Assembly: GCA_016929695.1 (NCBI GenBank)
Contig: JAFGII010000114.1
Span: 1 to 64,000, forward strand
DNA from: Ignavibacteria bacterium
GTDB taxonomy: Bacteria; Bacteroidota; Ignavibacteria; Tepidaquicellales; Tepidaquicellaceae
DNA: 64,000 nt
Reading direction: 5' to 3'
The notes below the pieces were generated by a model. The model ran no database searches. It saw only the letters and a list, made by a program, of their open reading frames with translations, and was not told where the DNA came from. A program made the translations under genes and the position numbers. Below are positions 34,865-43,739 of this stretch, in pieces. Each line of letters begins with the position of its first letter. Positions within the stretch are counted from its first letter, which is position 1.

Positions 34865-36658
34865 TCACTTCACTGCTTTGAACGGTTCCTTCACCGGATA
34901 ATACCGGTCTTCACCCGCTTCATCTCTGTAAGAAAAGAAAAATTCAAGATTGCTTAAATCAGTAACATCATCAAGGAACACGGAATATTTCCCCGAATTA
35001 TAACCGTCATTAAGAGATTCGGATAATTCCATAACTTTGGGTATTAAATTTTCTTCTCCGCTTGTAGTATAGTATATTTTCACGAATCCCGGCTCGATTA
35101 AATATTTCGAAGCCAGCGAAATTGAAATTTTAACTCCATTATCCGTAGTCATATCAACCTCCGGTTCATTGCTCCATACTGCCCCCCAGTATAGAGCAGC
35201 ATAGTATGCATTAACTAGTCCCCATCCGTACACATTGTCTGGATTATTTGACCTGTCGGCGGTATTTCTTAACGCTTCACGTACCTGCATCGGAGTTAAT
35301 TCGGGATGTGCAGAAAGAATCAATGCACAAACACCTGCAGTCAACGGACAGGAGAAAGATGTCCCGTTCATCATTCCATAAGTTGAATCATTACCTGTAA
35401 TATTTTTTCCGATTGTACAGAAATTTTTATAACCCAGGGCAACTACATCAGGTTTGATTCTTCCGTCGGATGTAGGACCGTTAGAACTGAAAGAAGTAAT
35501 AATACCTTTCTGGTCAACCGCCCCAACGGCAATAATCGAATCACCATCAGCAGGTGAACCGATAGAAGGGGGGTCTATCTGATGATTATTTCCAACCGAA
35601 GTCACTACGACGACACCGTAATATGCTGCTTTATTTCCAGCCAGTGTTGTTATTGCTGTCTTCCCGTCGTAATTTTCATATTTATAAGAATTCTTTACAA
35701 ACGGCTCATCAAATTCCCTGTATCCGAGTGAACTTGTAATAATATCTGCTCCCATTAACTCAGCCCATTCTGCCGCTTCAAGATAAAAGTCTTCTTCCAT
35801 AGGAGTCTCTGTAACTGTGTATTCTGTCTTTGCAAGAATTATATCCGAACCATATGCCGTTCCGATAATTTTTCCGGGTTTATATCCCGCTAAATTAGAA
35901 AGTGTTGCCGTGCCGTGCATACTCTGGTCGTTTCTGTCGGTATATAACTGTCCGCTAATTTCATTAAATGTTTTATCGTCCTTATTAATAAAATCATACT
36001 CTGCAATTACATTCAAATCTCTTAATGCTTCATGGTTGCGCCATTCGAATCCGCTGTCGAAACTTGCTATCATAACACCCTTACCGTTTATACCTAAATT
36101 ATGAAGTTTAGGGACATTAATCTGATTTACCTGGTCATAAGATTTTCCGTAATTTAATCTCTCTGTGTTTAATATACTGCTGTTATCTTCAATATCCGTT
36201 AATTCAATTATTTTTACCGGTCCGCTATTATCTATGGAATTATTATGATATTTCCCCATTAAAAATAATCCTGACACACAATCAAGTTTCTTTACTGTTT
36301 CCATTTCCTGAAGATTTAAATACGCACTAACACCGTTAAACCATCTCGATTTTGCAATTATATTTATTCCTTTAGATTCAATCACTTCTATATATCCTTC
36401 ATTTAGAGGAAGGTCATCATAGGATATTAAATTTTCCTCATTTAACACTTTCAGTCTTCTCTTAATTGCACGTTCCGTTAAAAGTGATTTACCCAGTTCA
36501 TAGGCTTCGGAGCCGGGTGTTATTACTTCATTTGTTTTAAATACTCCTTTGTCTTTGAAGATAATCCAGTATTTTGCGTCGGGTTTCTCCTGTGCATTAA
36601 GACTTAATACTGCAACAAAAATAATAAGTAAAACAAAAAATTTCCTGATTTCTCGCAT
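34865..36658 (-). CDS. exported subtilisin-like serine protease (S8 family)
   Basis: A 597-residue secreted protease. A signal peptide (KFFVLLIIFVAVLSLNA) is followed by an inhibitor-like propeptide (YWIIFKDKG ... GVSAYLNLQEMETVK). The catalytic triad is complete: Asp in IASFDSGFEWRNHE, His in SMHGTATLSNLAG, Ser in MNGTSFSCPLTAG, and the oxyanion Asn in TSVGNNHQ. The catalytic domain spans about residues 190-490. About 100 further residues form a beta-rich tail, but this lacks the YPNPFNP sorting signature, so export beyond the periplasm by T9SS is not shown. Family members with this layout are common in Bacteroidota. Its terminator lies at 34792-34817. Confidence 0.92.
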   Translation of the reverse strand: MREIRKFFVLLIIFVAVLSLNAQEKPDAKYWIIFKDKGVFKTNEVITPGSEAYELGKSLLTERAIKRRLKVLNEENLISYDDLPLNEGYIEVIESKGINIIAKSRWFNGVSAYLNLQEMETVKKLDCVSGLFLMGKYHNNSIDNSGPVKIIELTDIEDNSSILNTERLNYGKSYDQVNQINVPKLHNLGINGKGVMIASFDSGFEWRNHEALRDLNVIAEYDFINKDDKTFNEISGQLYTDRNDQSMHGTATLSNLAGYKPGKIIGTAYGSDIILAKTEYTVTETPMEEDFYLEAAEWAELMGADIITSSLGYREFDEPFVKNSYKYENYDGKTAITTLAGNKAAYYGVVVVTSVGNNHQIDPPSIGSPADGDSIIAVGAVDQKGIITSFSSNGPTSDGRIKPDVVALGYKNFCTIGKNITGNDSTYGMMNGTSFSCPLTAGVCALILSAHPELTPMQVREALRNTADRSNNPDNVYGWGLVNAYYAALYWGAVWSNEPEVDMTTDNGVKISISLASKYLIEPGFVKIYYTTSGEENLIPKVMELSESLNDGYNSGKYSVFLDDVTDLSNLEFFFSYRDEAGEDRYYPVKEPFKAVK

Positions 36659-36675
36659 TGTTATTATTTATTTAA

Positions 36676-38004
36676 TTAAAAAGTATAGTTTTCAAGATAA
36701 TGAACTACTTTCATTATAAACTTTCCACCAAGTGCGCCATCAACCAAACGATGGTCAAATGACAATGTTAAATATACAATCGGTTTGATTGTTACAAAAT
36801 CTCCTTCGGAGGTTTCGGTTACTGACGGACGTTTTTTTACCGCACCTACTCCGAGTATTGCTACCTGCGGCTGGTTGATTATCATAGTCCCGATAATATT
36901 CCCGAACACTCCGTAATTTGAAATTGTAATTGTTCCACCCTGTATTTCATCGAGTGTCAGTTTTTTTACTCTTGCACGTTGTCCTAAATCGTTTATTTCC
37001 CTTGCCAGACCAACTAAATTTTTGCCATCAGCTTCTTTTATAACAGGAACGATTAATCCTCCATTGTCCATCGCAACGGCTATTCCAAGATTAACTCTGC
37101 TTCTCATTATTGCTTTGAACGGAACCGATGAATCGTCAATTACGGAATTGACAAGCGGAAAATCTTTTAGTGCTTTCACTAAAGCATCCGCGATAAAAGG
37201 CATATAGGTTAATTTAAATCCTTCTTTCTCTTCAAATTCTTTTGCCATTTCTTTTCTGATTTTATCAATCCTTGATAAATCACATTCCGCAATTGCATTT
37301 ACGTGAGGTGATACAGAAGAAGACTGAACCATATGTTCCGCCATCTTCTGACGTATGTTATCAAACTCAATTACACTTAATCCTTCTTCATTGTAATCAA
37401 TTTTTTGTTTAGGAGGTTCTGCCGGTTTCGCAACTGCCCTTGGAATTGTATCCGTCTGAGGTGCTGCGGCAACCTGTTGTTGAACTGAAGATTTACCTTT
37501 TCCCTTTATATATTCCAGTATGTCTTTCTTTGTAACTCTGCCTTCAAGACCTGTACCTTTCACCGTTTCGAGTTCTGACATTGGAATACCCTCTTCCTTT
37601 GCAATATTCATTACCAGAGGTGAATAAAATCTCGATGCGGTTACTTTTTCGGTTTCGGGCTCAGTTTTTTCAGCAGGTTTCACTTCTGTTCTCGGTTTTT
37701 CATCAGTTTTTTCTTTCTCTGGCTCTTTCGGTTCACCGGCTGCAGAAGTTGTGACTGCGGTTCTTGCTTCTGTTTCGAGTCTTGCAATTACTTTCCCGAC
37801 TTCTACAACATCATTTTCTTTAAATAATTTCTCAACAAGTATTCCCGATTCAGGACTTGGAACTTCAGTATCAACTTTATCGGTCGAAATTTCGAGCAGA
37901 TTCTCGTCCCTTTCGATTTTGTCACCGACATTTTTCAACCATTTCAATATCGTTCCCTCCATTATAGATTCGCCCATCTTCGGCATTACAATATCTACTA
38001 TCAT
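36676..38004 (-). CDS. 2-oxoacid dehydrogenase E2 (dihydrolipoyl acyltransferase)
   Basis: Core acyltransferase of a pyruvate, 2-oxoglutarate or branched-chain 2-oxoacid dehydrogenase complex. One lipoyl domain (residues 1-75) has the lipoylated Lys in EISTDKVDTEVPS. A long Glu/Lys/Thr/Pro-rich linker follows. The E1/E3-binding domain is at about 130-165 (FYSPLVMNIAKEEGIPM). The catalytic domain ends with SFDHRLVDGALGGKF, which bears the active His and Asp. Which acyl group it carries cannot be told from sequence alone. No E1 or E3 gene is nearby, so the complex is assembled from dispersed genes. The gene lies 17 bases upstream of the S8 protease and may share its transcript. Confidence 0.93.
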   Translation of the reverse strand: MIVDIVMPKMGESIMEGTILKWLKNVGDKIERDENLLEISTDKVDTEVPSPESGILVEKLFKENDVVEVGKVIARLETEARTAVTTSAAGEPKEPEKEKTDEKPRTEVKPAEKTEPETEKVTASRFYSPLVMNIAKEEGIPMSELETVKGTGLEGRVTKKDILEYIKGKGKSSVQQQVAAAPQTDTIPRAVAKPAEPPKQKIDYNEEGLSVIEFDNIRQKMAEHMVQSSSVSPHVNAIAECDLSRIDKIRKEMAKEFEEKEGFKLTYMPFIADALVKALKDFPLVNSVIDDSSVPFKAIMRSRVNLGIAVAMDNGGLIVPVIKEADGKNLVGLAREINDLGQRARVKKLTLDEIQGGTITISNYGVFGNIIGTMIINQPQVAILGVGAVKKRPSVTETSEGDFVTIKPIVYLTLSFDHRLVDGALGGKFIMKVVHYLENYTF

Positions 38005-38117
38005 TTTATTTTCCTCTTGATTATATTTTAATTTTTTTTAAATATTTTTACATTAAATAAATTCCGCATTGTAACCTTTTATTTACTTCAATTACAACAA
38101 CAATTAACTCAAAAATG

Positions 38118-39050
38118 TTACACTACTTCAAACAGTGAAGTTATTGACTGATTTTTATTTGTTCGTTTAATTGCCTCGGCAAAAATATTGGCAACGGTCA
38201 TAATTTCAATTTTTGGCGAATTATGTTTTAATTGTACGGTATCGGTTATAAATAATTTTTTCAGCGGAAGCTTACAGATTTTTTGCCATGCATTTCCGGA
38301 AAGGACAGGATGAGTACAGGCACCGTAAATTTCCTTTGCTCCCTGTCTTTCGATTTCCAAGACGGCATTTGAAAATGTTCCTCCGGTATCAATCAAATCA
38401 TCAACAACTAAAACATTTTTCCCTTCAACTTCACCGATTACATTCATTATTTCGGCTAAATTGGGTTTTGGTCTTCTTTTATCAATCACAATTAAATCAG
38501 AATGAAGTCTTTTCGCATAAGCCCTTGCCATTTTAATACCTCCTACATCCGGGGACGCAACGGCAAGATTTCTGATTTTCATATCAACAAACTTTTTTAG
38601 AAAAATCGCCGAGCCGAATAAGTGGTCAACCGGTATATCAAAAAAACCCTGCAATTGTGGGGCGTGCAGGTCCATCGTTATTATTCGGTCTGCACCCGCT
38701 TTCTGTAAAAGATTTGCAATAAGTTTTGCGGTAATCGAGACTCTCGGCTGATCTTTTCTGTCCTGTCTTGCATAACCAAAATAAGGAATTACGGCATTAA
38801 CTCTTAATGCAGAAGACCTTTTTGCGGCATCTATCATTATCAATAACTCCAGCAAATTTTCAGCCGGGGGATTCGTGGACTGTACAATAAATACGTCATT
38901 CCCTCTAATATTCTCTGAATATTTCATCCATATTTCACCGTCTGAAAAAGTCTTAAACTTAACATGACCAAGTTCTTTTCCTAAACTCTTTGCAATTTTT
39001 ACACCTAAATAATTTGAACTTCTTCCTGAAAAAATTTTTAACTGTGACAT
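38118..39050 (-). CDS. prs: ribose-phosphate pyrophosphokinase (PRPP synthetase)
   Basis: Makes PRPP from ribose 5-phosphate and ATP for nucleotide, His and Trp synthesis. The 310 residues show class I features: FSDGEIWMKYSENIRG, the flexible loop region YARQDRKDQPRVSITAKL, MDLHAPQLQGFFDIPVDHL (landmarks) and the PRPP loop VLVVDDLIDTGGT near residue 220. It sits alone, with 113 bases to the E2 gene downstream and 137 to DUF3109 upstream. Confidence 0.97.
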   Translation of the reverse strand: MSQLKIFSGRSSNYLGVKIAKSLGKELGHVKFKTFSDGEIWMKYSENIRGNDVFIVQSTNPPAENLLELLIMIDAAKRSSALRVNAVIPYFGYARQDRKDQPRVSITAKLIANLLQKAGADRIITMDLHAPQLQGFFDIPVDHLFGSAIFLKKFVDMKIRNLAVASPDVGGIKMARAYAKRLHSDLIVIDKRRPKPNLAEIMNVIGEVEGKNVLVVDDLIDTGGTFSNAVLEIERQGAKEIYGACTHPVLSGNAWQKICKLPLKKLFITDTVQLKHNSPKIEIMTVANIFAEAIKRTNKNQSITSLFEVV

Positions 39051-39187
39051 TAATGTTTTTTTTTATAACTTAAAATTATAAAAATCAATTTATTATTTCA
39101 ATTGCGTAAAAAATATAAAATGTCTGCATATAGATGCATTTTACCCTGATTGTGCGCAAAATCCTGAAATCAATTATTTTTTATTAT

Positions 39188-39754
39188 TTACTGTTTATTA
39201 TTTGTTCCGTTTTTCCACAATTTAATTATCTTATAATAGAACTCTTTTCCGAATTTCCTCTTAATTGCATTTCCGGCAAACTCCGCTACTGTAATACCCT
39301 TCAACTTACCTTTTTCCAGCGCACTTTCGCATTCAGTAATTTTTTCATATTTTAAATAATTTGTTCCTCTGTTATATCTTATCGGGAATAACTCGCATGA
39401 AACAGGTTTTCTGAATTCGATCTTCCCTTCCAGAAAGGCTTTTTCAATCGCACATTTAGCGATCCCATTTTCCTTAAATACAAAAATGCAGTCATTGCCG
39501 TTCAGTGTATTCAGGTAATATTTATTATTGTAATTTTCATAGAACCCCTTTGACATTATTTCATTGATTTTTTCAGTTTCCATATAAACTCTGATTTCGG
39601 GAATCAATTTTTCAATAATACATATTTCTTCCATATCTGTCGGTGCACCTAGAGTTCCGCTTATAGTGCAGCAGGCGCCCCTGCATTTATTAATGTCACA
39701 GCAGAATTCAGTTGTGAATATAGTTTCATCTATTTCGATATTATCAACTTTCAT
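39188..39754 (-). CDS. DUF3109 family cysteine-rich protein
   Basis: A 188-residue protein rich in cysteine: CC-x4-C-x3-CC in FCCDINKCRGACC (residues 17-29) plus Cys in EEICIIEK, GNDCIFVF, AKCAIEKAF, VSCELFP and TECESAL. The pattern fits DUF3109, a Bacteroidota-wide relative of the YkgJ-type CxxCxxCC proteins, probably a metal or Fe-S site. The function is unknown. The ATG overlaps the dprA stop by 4 bases (ATGA), so the two are translated together, and a link to DNA uptake or processing is a reasonable but unproven idea. No signal peptide is visible. Confidence 0.85.
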   Translation of the reverse strand: MKVDNIEIDETIFTTEFCCDINKCRGACCTISGTLGAPTDMEEICIIEKLIPEIRVYMETEKINEIMSKGFYENYNNKYYLNTLNGNDCIFVFKENGIAKCAIEKAFLEGKIEFRKPVSCELFPIRYNRGTNYLKYEKITECESALEKGKLKGITVAEFAGNAIKRKFGKEFYYKIIKLWKNGTNNKQ

Positions 39755-40863
39755 TTTAATCTTATAAATTTTTTCCCGGGTAACTGCCGTATTAATCCCT
39801 TAAATTCGAGCGACAAAAGATTCACCAGACAGTCAGATATATTCAGTTCCGTATTCTCACTCAGGGAATCAATATGCACGGGTTCATCCTTAATCTCTTC
39901 AAATAATTTTCTTTCGAACAAATTCAGTTCGATATCCTTAACGGCAGTTTTTTTAACATCTTTTTTGATATAACTGTTTAATTTATATTCAAGTTCGTTT
40001 ATCACATCTTCAGAACCGGTAATCAGTTTTGCCATACCCTGTTTGATTAAGAAATTTGCACCCTCAGAACGCTTCGAAAAAACCGGACCCGGTACTGCAA
40101 ATATTTCTTTGTTCTGGTCGATTGCAAGTTCCGCAGTTATCATAGAACCCCCTCTGATTCCCGTTTCTATTATTATAGTACCAAGACTTATTCCGCTTAT
40201 TATCCTGTTTCTCCTCGGAAAATTGACTTTATCGGGTTTTGCTCCCGGTTCATATTCGGAAATTACAACTCCCCTCTCGCAAATTTCCTGATATAATTTC
40301 CTGTTCTCCGCAGGATATACCACATCTACACCACTGCCCAGAATTGCATAAGTAAGATTATCATTCGATAGTGCCGCGAGATGTGATACAGAATCAATTC
40401 CTTTAGCCATTCCGCTGATTATGGGTATCTTCAGTTCGGAAAGTTCTTTTACTAAATTCAGGCAAACGTTCCTTCCGTATTCGGTCGGATACCTCGTCCC
40501 AATAACGCTTATGGAGAATTCATCTGTTTTGTTTAACTTCCCTTTATAATACAATAATACAGGAGGGTCATATATATTTTTCAAATTGGCGGGATATTCA
40601 TCATCGAATATAGTAACAGTTTTAATGTTCTTTTTCTCCAGTGTATCGTATAATAAATCATAAGATTTTTTAAAATCATCCGATTTATTCAACATAGAAA
40701 TTATAGAATTTGCAGTTGATTCGCTGATACCTTCAATCTTAGTTAAAATTCTTTTATCGGCAGACTTTAATTCTTTAAGCGTATTAAATTTCTTTAGAAT
40801 ATTCAATATTCTGATATTCCCGATATTCTCAATTTTTGTGAGAAAATATATTAACTCTAACAT
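39751..40863 (-). CDS. dprA: DNA-processing protein DprA
   Basis: Cytoplasmic protein that loads RecA on incoming single-stranded DNA in natural transformation. It has an N-terminal helix-hairpin-helix/SAM-like part (NIRILNILKKFNTLKEL), then the Rossmann-like DprA domain with GTRYPTEYGRNVC, ISGMAKGIDSVSHLAAL, YAILGSGVDVVYPAENRKLY and the ssDNA-contacting NFPRRNRIISGIS. A C-terminal winged helix is also present (residues 310-370). The length (370) matches three-domain DprA. It overlaps DUF3109 downstream. Whether the organism is naturally competent cannot be judged here. Confidence 0.95.
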   Translation of the reverse strand: MLELIYFLTKIENIGNIRILNILKKFNTLKELKSADKRILTKIEGISESTANSIISMLNKSDDFKKSYDLLYDTLEKKNIKTVTIFDDEYPANLKNIYDPPVLLYYKGKLNKTDEFSISVIGTRYPTEYGRNVCLNLVKELSELKIPIISGMAKGIDSVSHLAALSNDNLTYAILGSGVDVVYPAENRKLYQEICERGVVISEYEPGAKPDKVNFPRRNRIISGISLGTIIIETGIRGGSMITAELAIDQNKEIFAVPGPVFSKRSEGANFLIKQGMAKLITGSEDVINELEYKLNSYIKKDVKKTAVKDIELNLFERKLFEEIKDEPVHIDSLSENTELNISDCLVNLLSLEFKGLIRQLPGKKFIRLK

Positions 40864-40939
40864 AAAGCAATTTTATTGATAACAAATTACTTAAATTCCA
40901 TCAACTTTTTTAGTTAATAAAATCCCCCCTTTATTAATT

Positions 40940-40972
40940 CCTCATCCAACGAGCTTCGCTCATCGGATGAGG
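40940..40972. repeat. long hairpin between the VWA gene and dprA
   Basis: CCTCATCC (40940-40947) pairs with GGATGAGG (40965-40972), and inside it GAGC/GCTC (40951-40954 with 40958-40961) forms a second stem around a TTC loop. No clear U-tract follows on either strand, so termination of the leftward VWA gene is possible but not strongly supported. It may be a copy of a dispersed palindromic repeat. Confidence 0.55.
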
Positions 40973-40984
40973 GCGATATAATTC

Positions 40985-42397
40985 TTATTTCTTCCTTGTC
41001 TCGTAATTCTGATACTTTCCGGCTTTCTGCATTTCTTTTCTTTCTTCTTCGGATTTATTTTCCGCATTTTCAAGTTGCTTATCATATTTATCCATATTAT
41101 CATACTGCTCGGTCATTTCAGGCGAAGAAGGTATAGAACTCATCTCGCTGCTCATATAATCTTTACCCTTTTTAATTTTCTCTCTTGCTTCATCATATCT
41201 GCCGTTATCAGCATCATTTAATGCCTGTTCCATTAAATCATTTGCTTCCTGCCTGACCACATTCTGCTTGACGGAAATATTAACTCCGCTTTCATAATCA
41301 TTTATTGTATATGCAGGTTCGATAAAGGTTATCAGACGTTCTTCAATTTTTCTTAAATCATCTCTCGCATCATCATAAGATAAAATGCTTTCAAATTCCT
41401 GCCTGCTGTCAATTCTCCTGCTGACATAAAACTTTATCAGCACAGTTTTCTTCTGACCCGCGAAAACATCTTTCAGGTCAATGTACAAGTTATCCCCTGT
41501 TACCTCATAATGATAACCAAAAACATTTCTTACGGACAGATAATGCGAAGGAAAATTCACCTTTATTTTTGTATTCTGCGCAGCGAGAATACGGACTCCT
41601 TTAAGTTCATTTGCAAATATCTCTGGTATATCGAATGAATTCTTAATATAATAATAATTCCCTTTACCATACGTCGCTATATCAGCCATCAGGTTTTCAT
41701 TAAAATCATTTCCGACTCCGAACGTTGAAATTGTAATTCCTTCATAGCTGCTTTTATTTTTCACTATATTAGCAAGTTCACTTCTGTCTGTAATTCCCCT
41801 GTTTGCAAGTCCGTCCGATAAAAGCAGAACTCTGTTGACATATCCCCTTCTTACTGTTTTCTCTACCTGAGTATATCCTTCATTCATACCACCACTCAAA
41901 TTTGTAAATCCTCCTGACATAATTTTCCGTACTTCGCTTTTAAGACGGGTTTTATCTTCCACCATACTCGAAGCATATACTACTCTAACATCATCATCGT
42001 AAGTAACTATCGAAATGTAATCGTTGTACCCCAGTTTATCAATTATATACTCGACCGCCTTTTTAACAAAGTCGAGTTTGTTCTTGCTCGACATAGAACC
42101 GCTCTTATCAATAACTACAGATATATTTAGCGGAGTTCTTTCGGAATAACCCTTAACTTCATCCGCTTTTACTTCAAGATTCAGATAAATATCCTTATTA
42201 TTGTAATAGTATCTGTTATCAAGATTGGCTGAGAATTTTAATGATTTCAGGTAATTTAACTGCTTAACAGCATTGCCTTTATCTAATATATTTGAATTAT
42301 CTGTGGACTTACCTGCAAACGCTAATAATGTAAAAACGACAAGTGCAGAGATAATTGCCATTATCGGAGGCAATACTTTTTTTACGGGATGTTTCAT
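40985..42397 (-). CDS. von Willebrand factor A domain protein, membrane-anchored
   Basis: A 470-residue protein with an N-terminal membrane anchor (VLPPIMAIISALVVFTLLAFAG) and a VWA domain (about residues 90-270). The metal-ion-dependent adhesion site is complete: DKSGSMS (DxSxS), the Thr in GGFTNLSGGM and the Asp in LLSDGLANRG. A beta-sandwich region follows, and the last 90 residues are a highly charged helix (EQALNDADNGRYDEARE, KQLENAENKSEEERKEM). The layout matches YfbK-like proteins with a VWA domain facing the periplasm. A protein-binding or assembly role is likely, the partner unknown. No MoxR ATPase, the usual partner, is adjacent. Confidence 0.85.
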   Translation of the reverse strand: MKHPVKKVLPPIMAIISALVVFTLLAFAGKSTDNSNILDKGNAVKQLNYLKSLKFSANLDNRYYYNNKDIYLNLEVKADEVKGYSERTPLNISVVIDKSGSMSSKNKLDFVKKAVEYIIDKLGYNDYISIVTYDDDVRVVYASSMVEDKTRLKSEVRKIMSGGFTNLSGGMNEGYTQVEKTVRRGYVNRVLLLSDGLANRGITDRSELANIVKNKSSYEGITISTFGVGNDFNENLMADIATYGKGNYYYIKNSFDIPEIFANELKGVRILAAQNTKIKVNFPSHYLSVRNVFGYHYEVTGDNLYIDLKDVFAGQKKTVLIKFYVSRRIDSRQEFESILSYDDARDDLRKIEERLITFIEPAYTINDYESGVNISVKQNVVRQEANDLMEQALNDADNGRYDEAREKIKKGKDYMSSEMSSIPSSPEMTEQYDNMDKYDKQLENAENKSEEERKEMQKAGKYQNYETRKK

Positions 42398-42733
42398 TGT
42401 TTTAATATTTATTTTATTAATTCTTTACACTTTATACTACAGAGTCCTGATTTTGTTTCCTGTCAATATTTATTTCACTTATAGACGCTTTACAAATAAC
42501 AAAGAACAAATAATATACAGTAAGAACAAAAAAATTGCAATATGACCGAAATATTTCACGCAAATATTTAAAGTATTATTAAATAAAATACTATTCAATA
42601 ATATTCCGCAGAATTTTCATTGAATTTTGAAGCCGAAGAATTAAATCCTGATTAATAAATGAACAGCATTTTATTTCATTGTAAAAAAAAGTAATATTAT
42701 ATAGTTTGCACAATATTAAATAATAATCCCCTG
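42398..42733. promoter_or_regulatory. 336-base divergent intergenic region
   Basis: An AT-rich gap between the divergent VWA (-) and membrane-protein (+) genes; it must hold both promoters. The only structure seen is a weak AGTATT/AATACT inverted pair (42572-42577 with 42587-42592). No coding sequence, riboswitch or operator can be supported. Confidence 0.45.
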
Positions 42734-43207
42734 ATGATAGAGACAAATGATTCATACATTCATTCCGCTAAACCATTTTATTTACTCCCTGAAGCAATCA
42801 TTTCAATAATTACCGGCGGACTGATTTACATTTTATTCCGTACCGATTCACTCGTAATGTTCGGCTGGTTTGAACAGCTTCGGGTTTCAGAATTTATTTA
42901 CCATATTCGCGATGCAGACTTATTTCCACAGATTAATTCTTTTAAGACATTAATAAACACTGTGCCAGGCGGATTATGGACATTTTCATTCACGTCATTC
43001 CTTCTATTCATCTGGAACCTGGAAATTACAAACCGCAACATTATATATTTCATTTCAGTACTTTCAGCTGCCGTTGCTTCCGAAATTTTACAACTTACGG
43101 GATTAATACCCGGAACTTTCAATTATTTTGATATCATTTCTTATATCGCAGGAACAATTTTACCTTTACTAATTCATCTCCGCAAAATTAAAAACAAAAT
43201 AATATGA
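42734..43207 (+). CDS. small polytopic membrane protein (VanZ-like)
   Basis: A 157-residue protein with about four hydrophobic helices: LPEAIISIITGGLIYILF, LWTFSFTSFLLFIW, IIYFISVLSAAVASEIL and FDIISYIAGTILPLLIHL. The phrase ASEILQLTGLIPGTFNYFDI resembles the C-terminal core of VanZ-type proteins (EilQ, then D and a Gly-rich helix). The match is partial and I do not claim teicoplanin-related function. The stop overlaps the start of the next gene by 4 bases (ATGA), so the two form an operon. Confidence 0.65.
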   Translation: MIETNDSYIHSAKPFYLLPEAIISIITGGLIYILFRTDSLVMFGWFEQLRVSEFIYHIRDADLFPQINSFKTLINTVPGGLWTFSFTSFLLFIWNLEITNRNIIYFISVLSAAVASEILQLTGLIPGTFNYFDIISYIAGTILPLLIHLRKIKNKII

Positions 43208-43629
43208 AAATTTTAAAACACGTTTCGTCCGTATTACTTATTGCACTTTTTATTGCACTTGCTTTTGGAAGTTTATTTGAAGACAAAGACAAAGAAAAAG
43301 AGTATAAACCTGAAGACGACGGCAGTATAAGAATAAGTGCCGATAATCTTTACAAAGAATACTCCGACAATCCAGTCGCCGCAGACGAAAAATTCAAAGG
43401 AAAAACACTGAAAGTCACCGGTAACATCTCGTTAATTAATCAGGAAAAAGACGGAAGAATATTAATAATGTATGACACAAAAGCCATAAATGGATATATA
43501 TTCTGTTATTTCGATGAGACCGAGTCTAAGAAAATAGCAAAATTAAAACCCGGCGATTACAGAACGATAAAGGGAAGATGCACCGGTATGCTGGTAGGTG
43601 TAACACTCGAAGATTGTGAAGTATATTAG
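43204..43629 (+). CDS. OB-fold (tRNA_anti-like) exported or anchored protein
   Basis: A 141-residue protein with one N-terminal hydrophobic segment (VSSVLLIALFIALAFGSLF) that is either a signal anchor or an uncleaved signal peptide, followed by an acidic linker (EDKDKEKEYKPEDDG). The rest, ISADNLYKEYSDNPVAADE then FKGKTLKVTGNI and RTIKGRCTGMLVGVTLEDC, matches the tRNA_anti-like OB fold found in many Bacteroidota exported proteins. The ligand is unknown. It is translationally coupled to the membrane protein upstream, so the two probably act together. Confidence 0.75.
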   Translation: MKILKHVSSVLLIALFIALAFGSLFEDKDKEKEYKPEDDGSIRISADNLYKEYSDNPVAADEKFKGKTLKVTGNISLINQEKDGRILIMYDTKAINGYIFCYFDETESKKIAKLKPGDYRTIKGRCTGMLVGVTLEDCEVY

Positions 43630-43739
43630 TATGTTATTTTCATTTCATAAATAACTTAATAAAATTCTTTCTCCCGGTTACGATAATCCGCTTTTAAAAA
43701 AACATCAGCAATAATTAAATGATTATCATAACAAAGAGG

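Noticed and set aside
34865-35165. T9SS sorting domain at the end of the S8 protease
   Set aside because: The C-terminal region is beta-rich but lacks the YPNPFNP, VYDILG and terminal K-rich motifs seen in the 20548 protein, so T9SS export cannot be supported.
43719-43729. Fur-box-like palindrome ATGATTATCAT
   Set aside because: It lies in the gap between two convergent genes (43629 on +, 43740 on -), not upstream of any start, and the flanks match the Fur consensus poorly. A short AT-rich palindrome is expected by chance.
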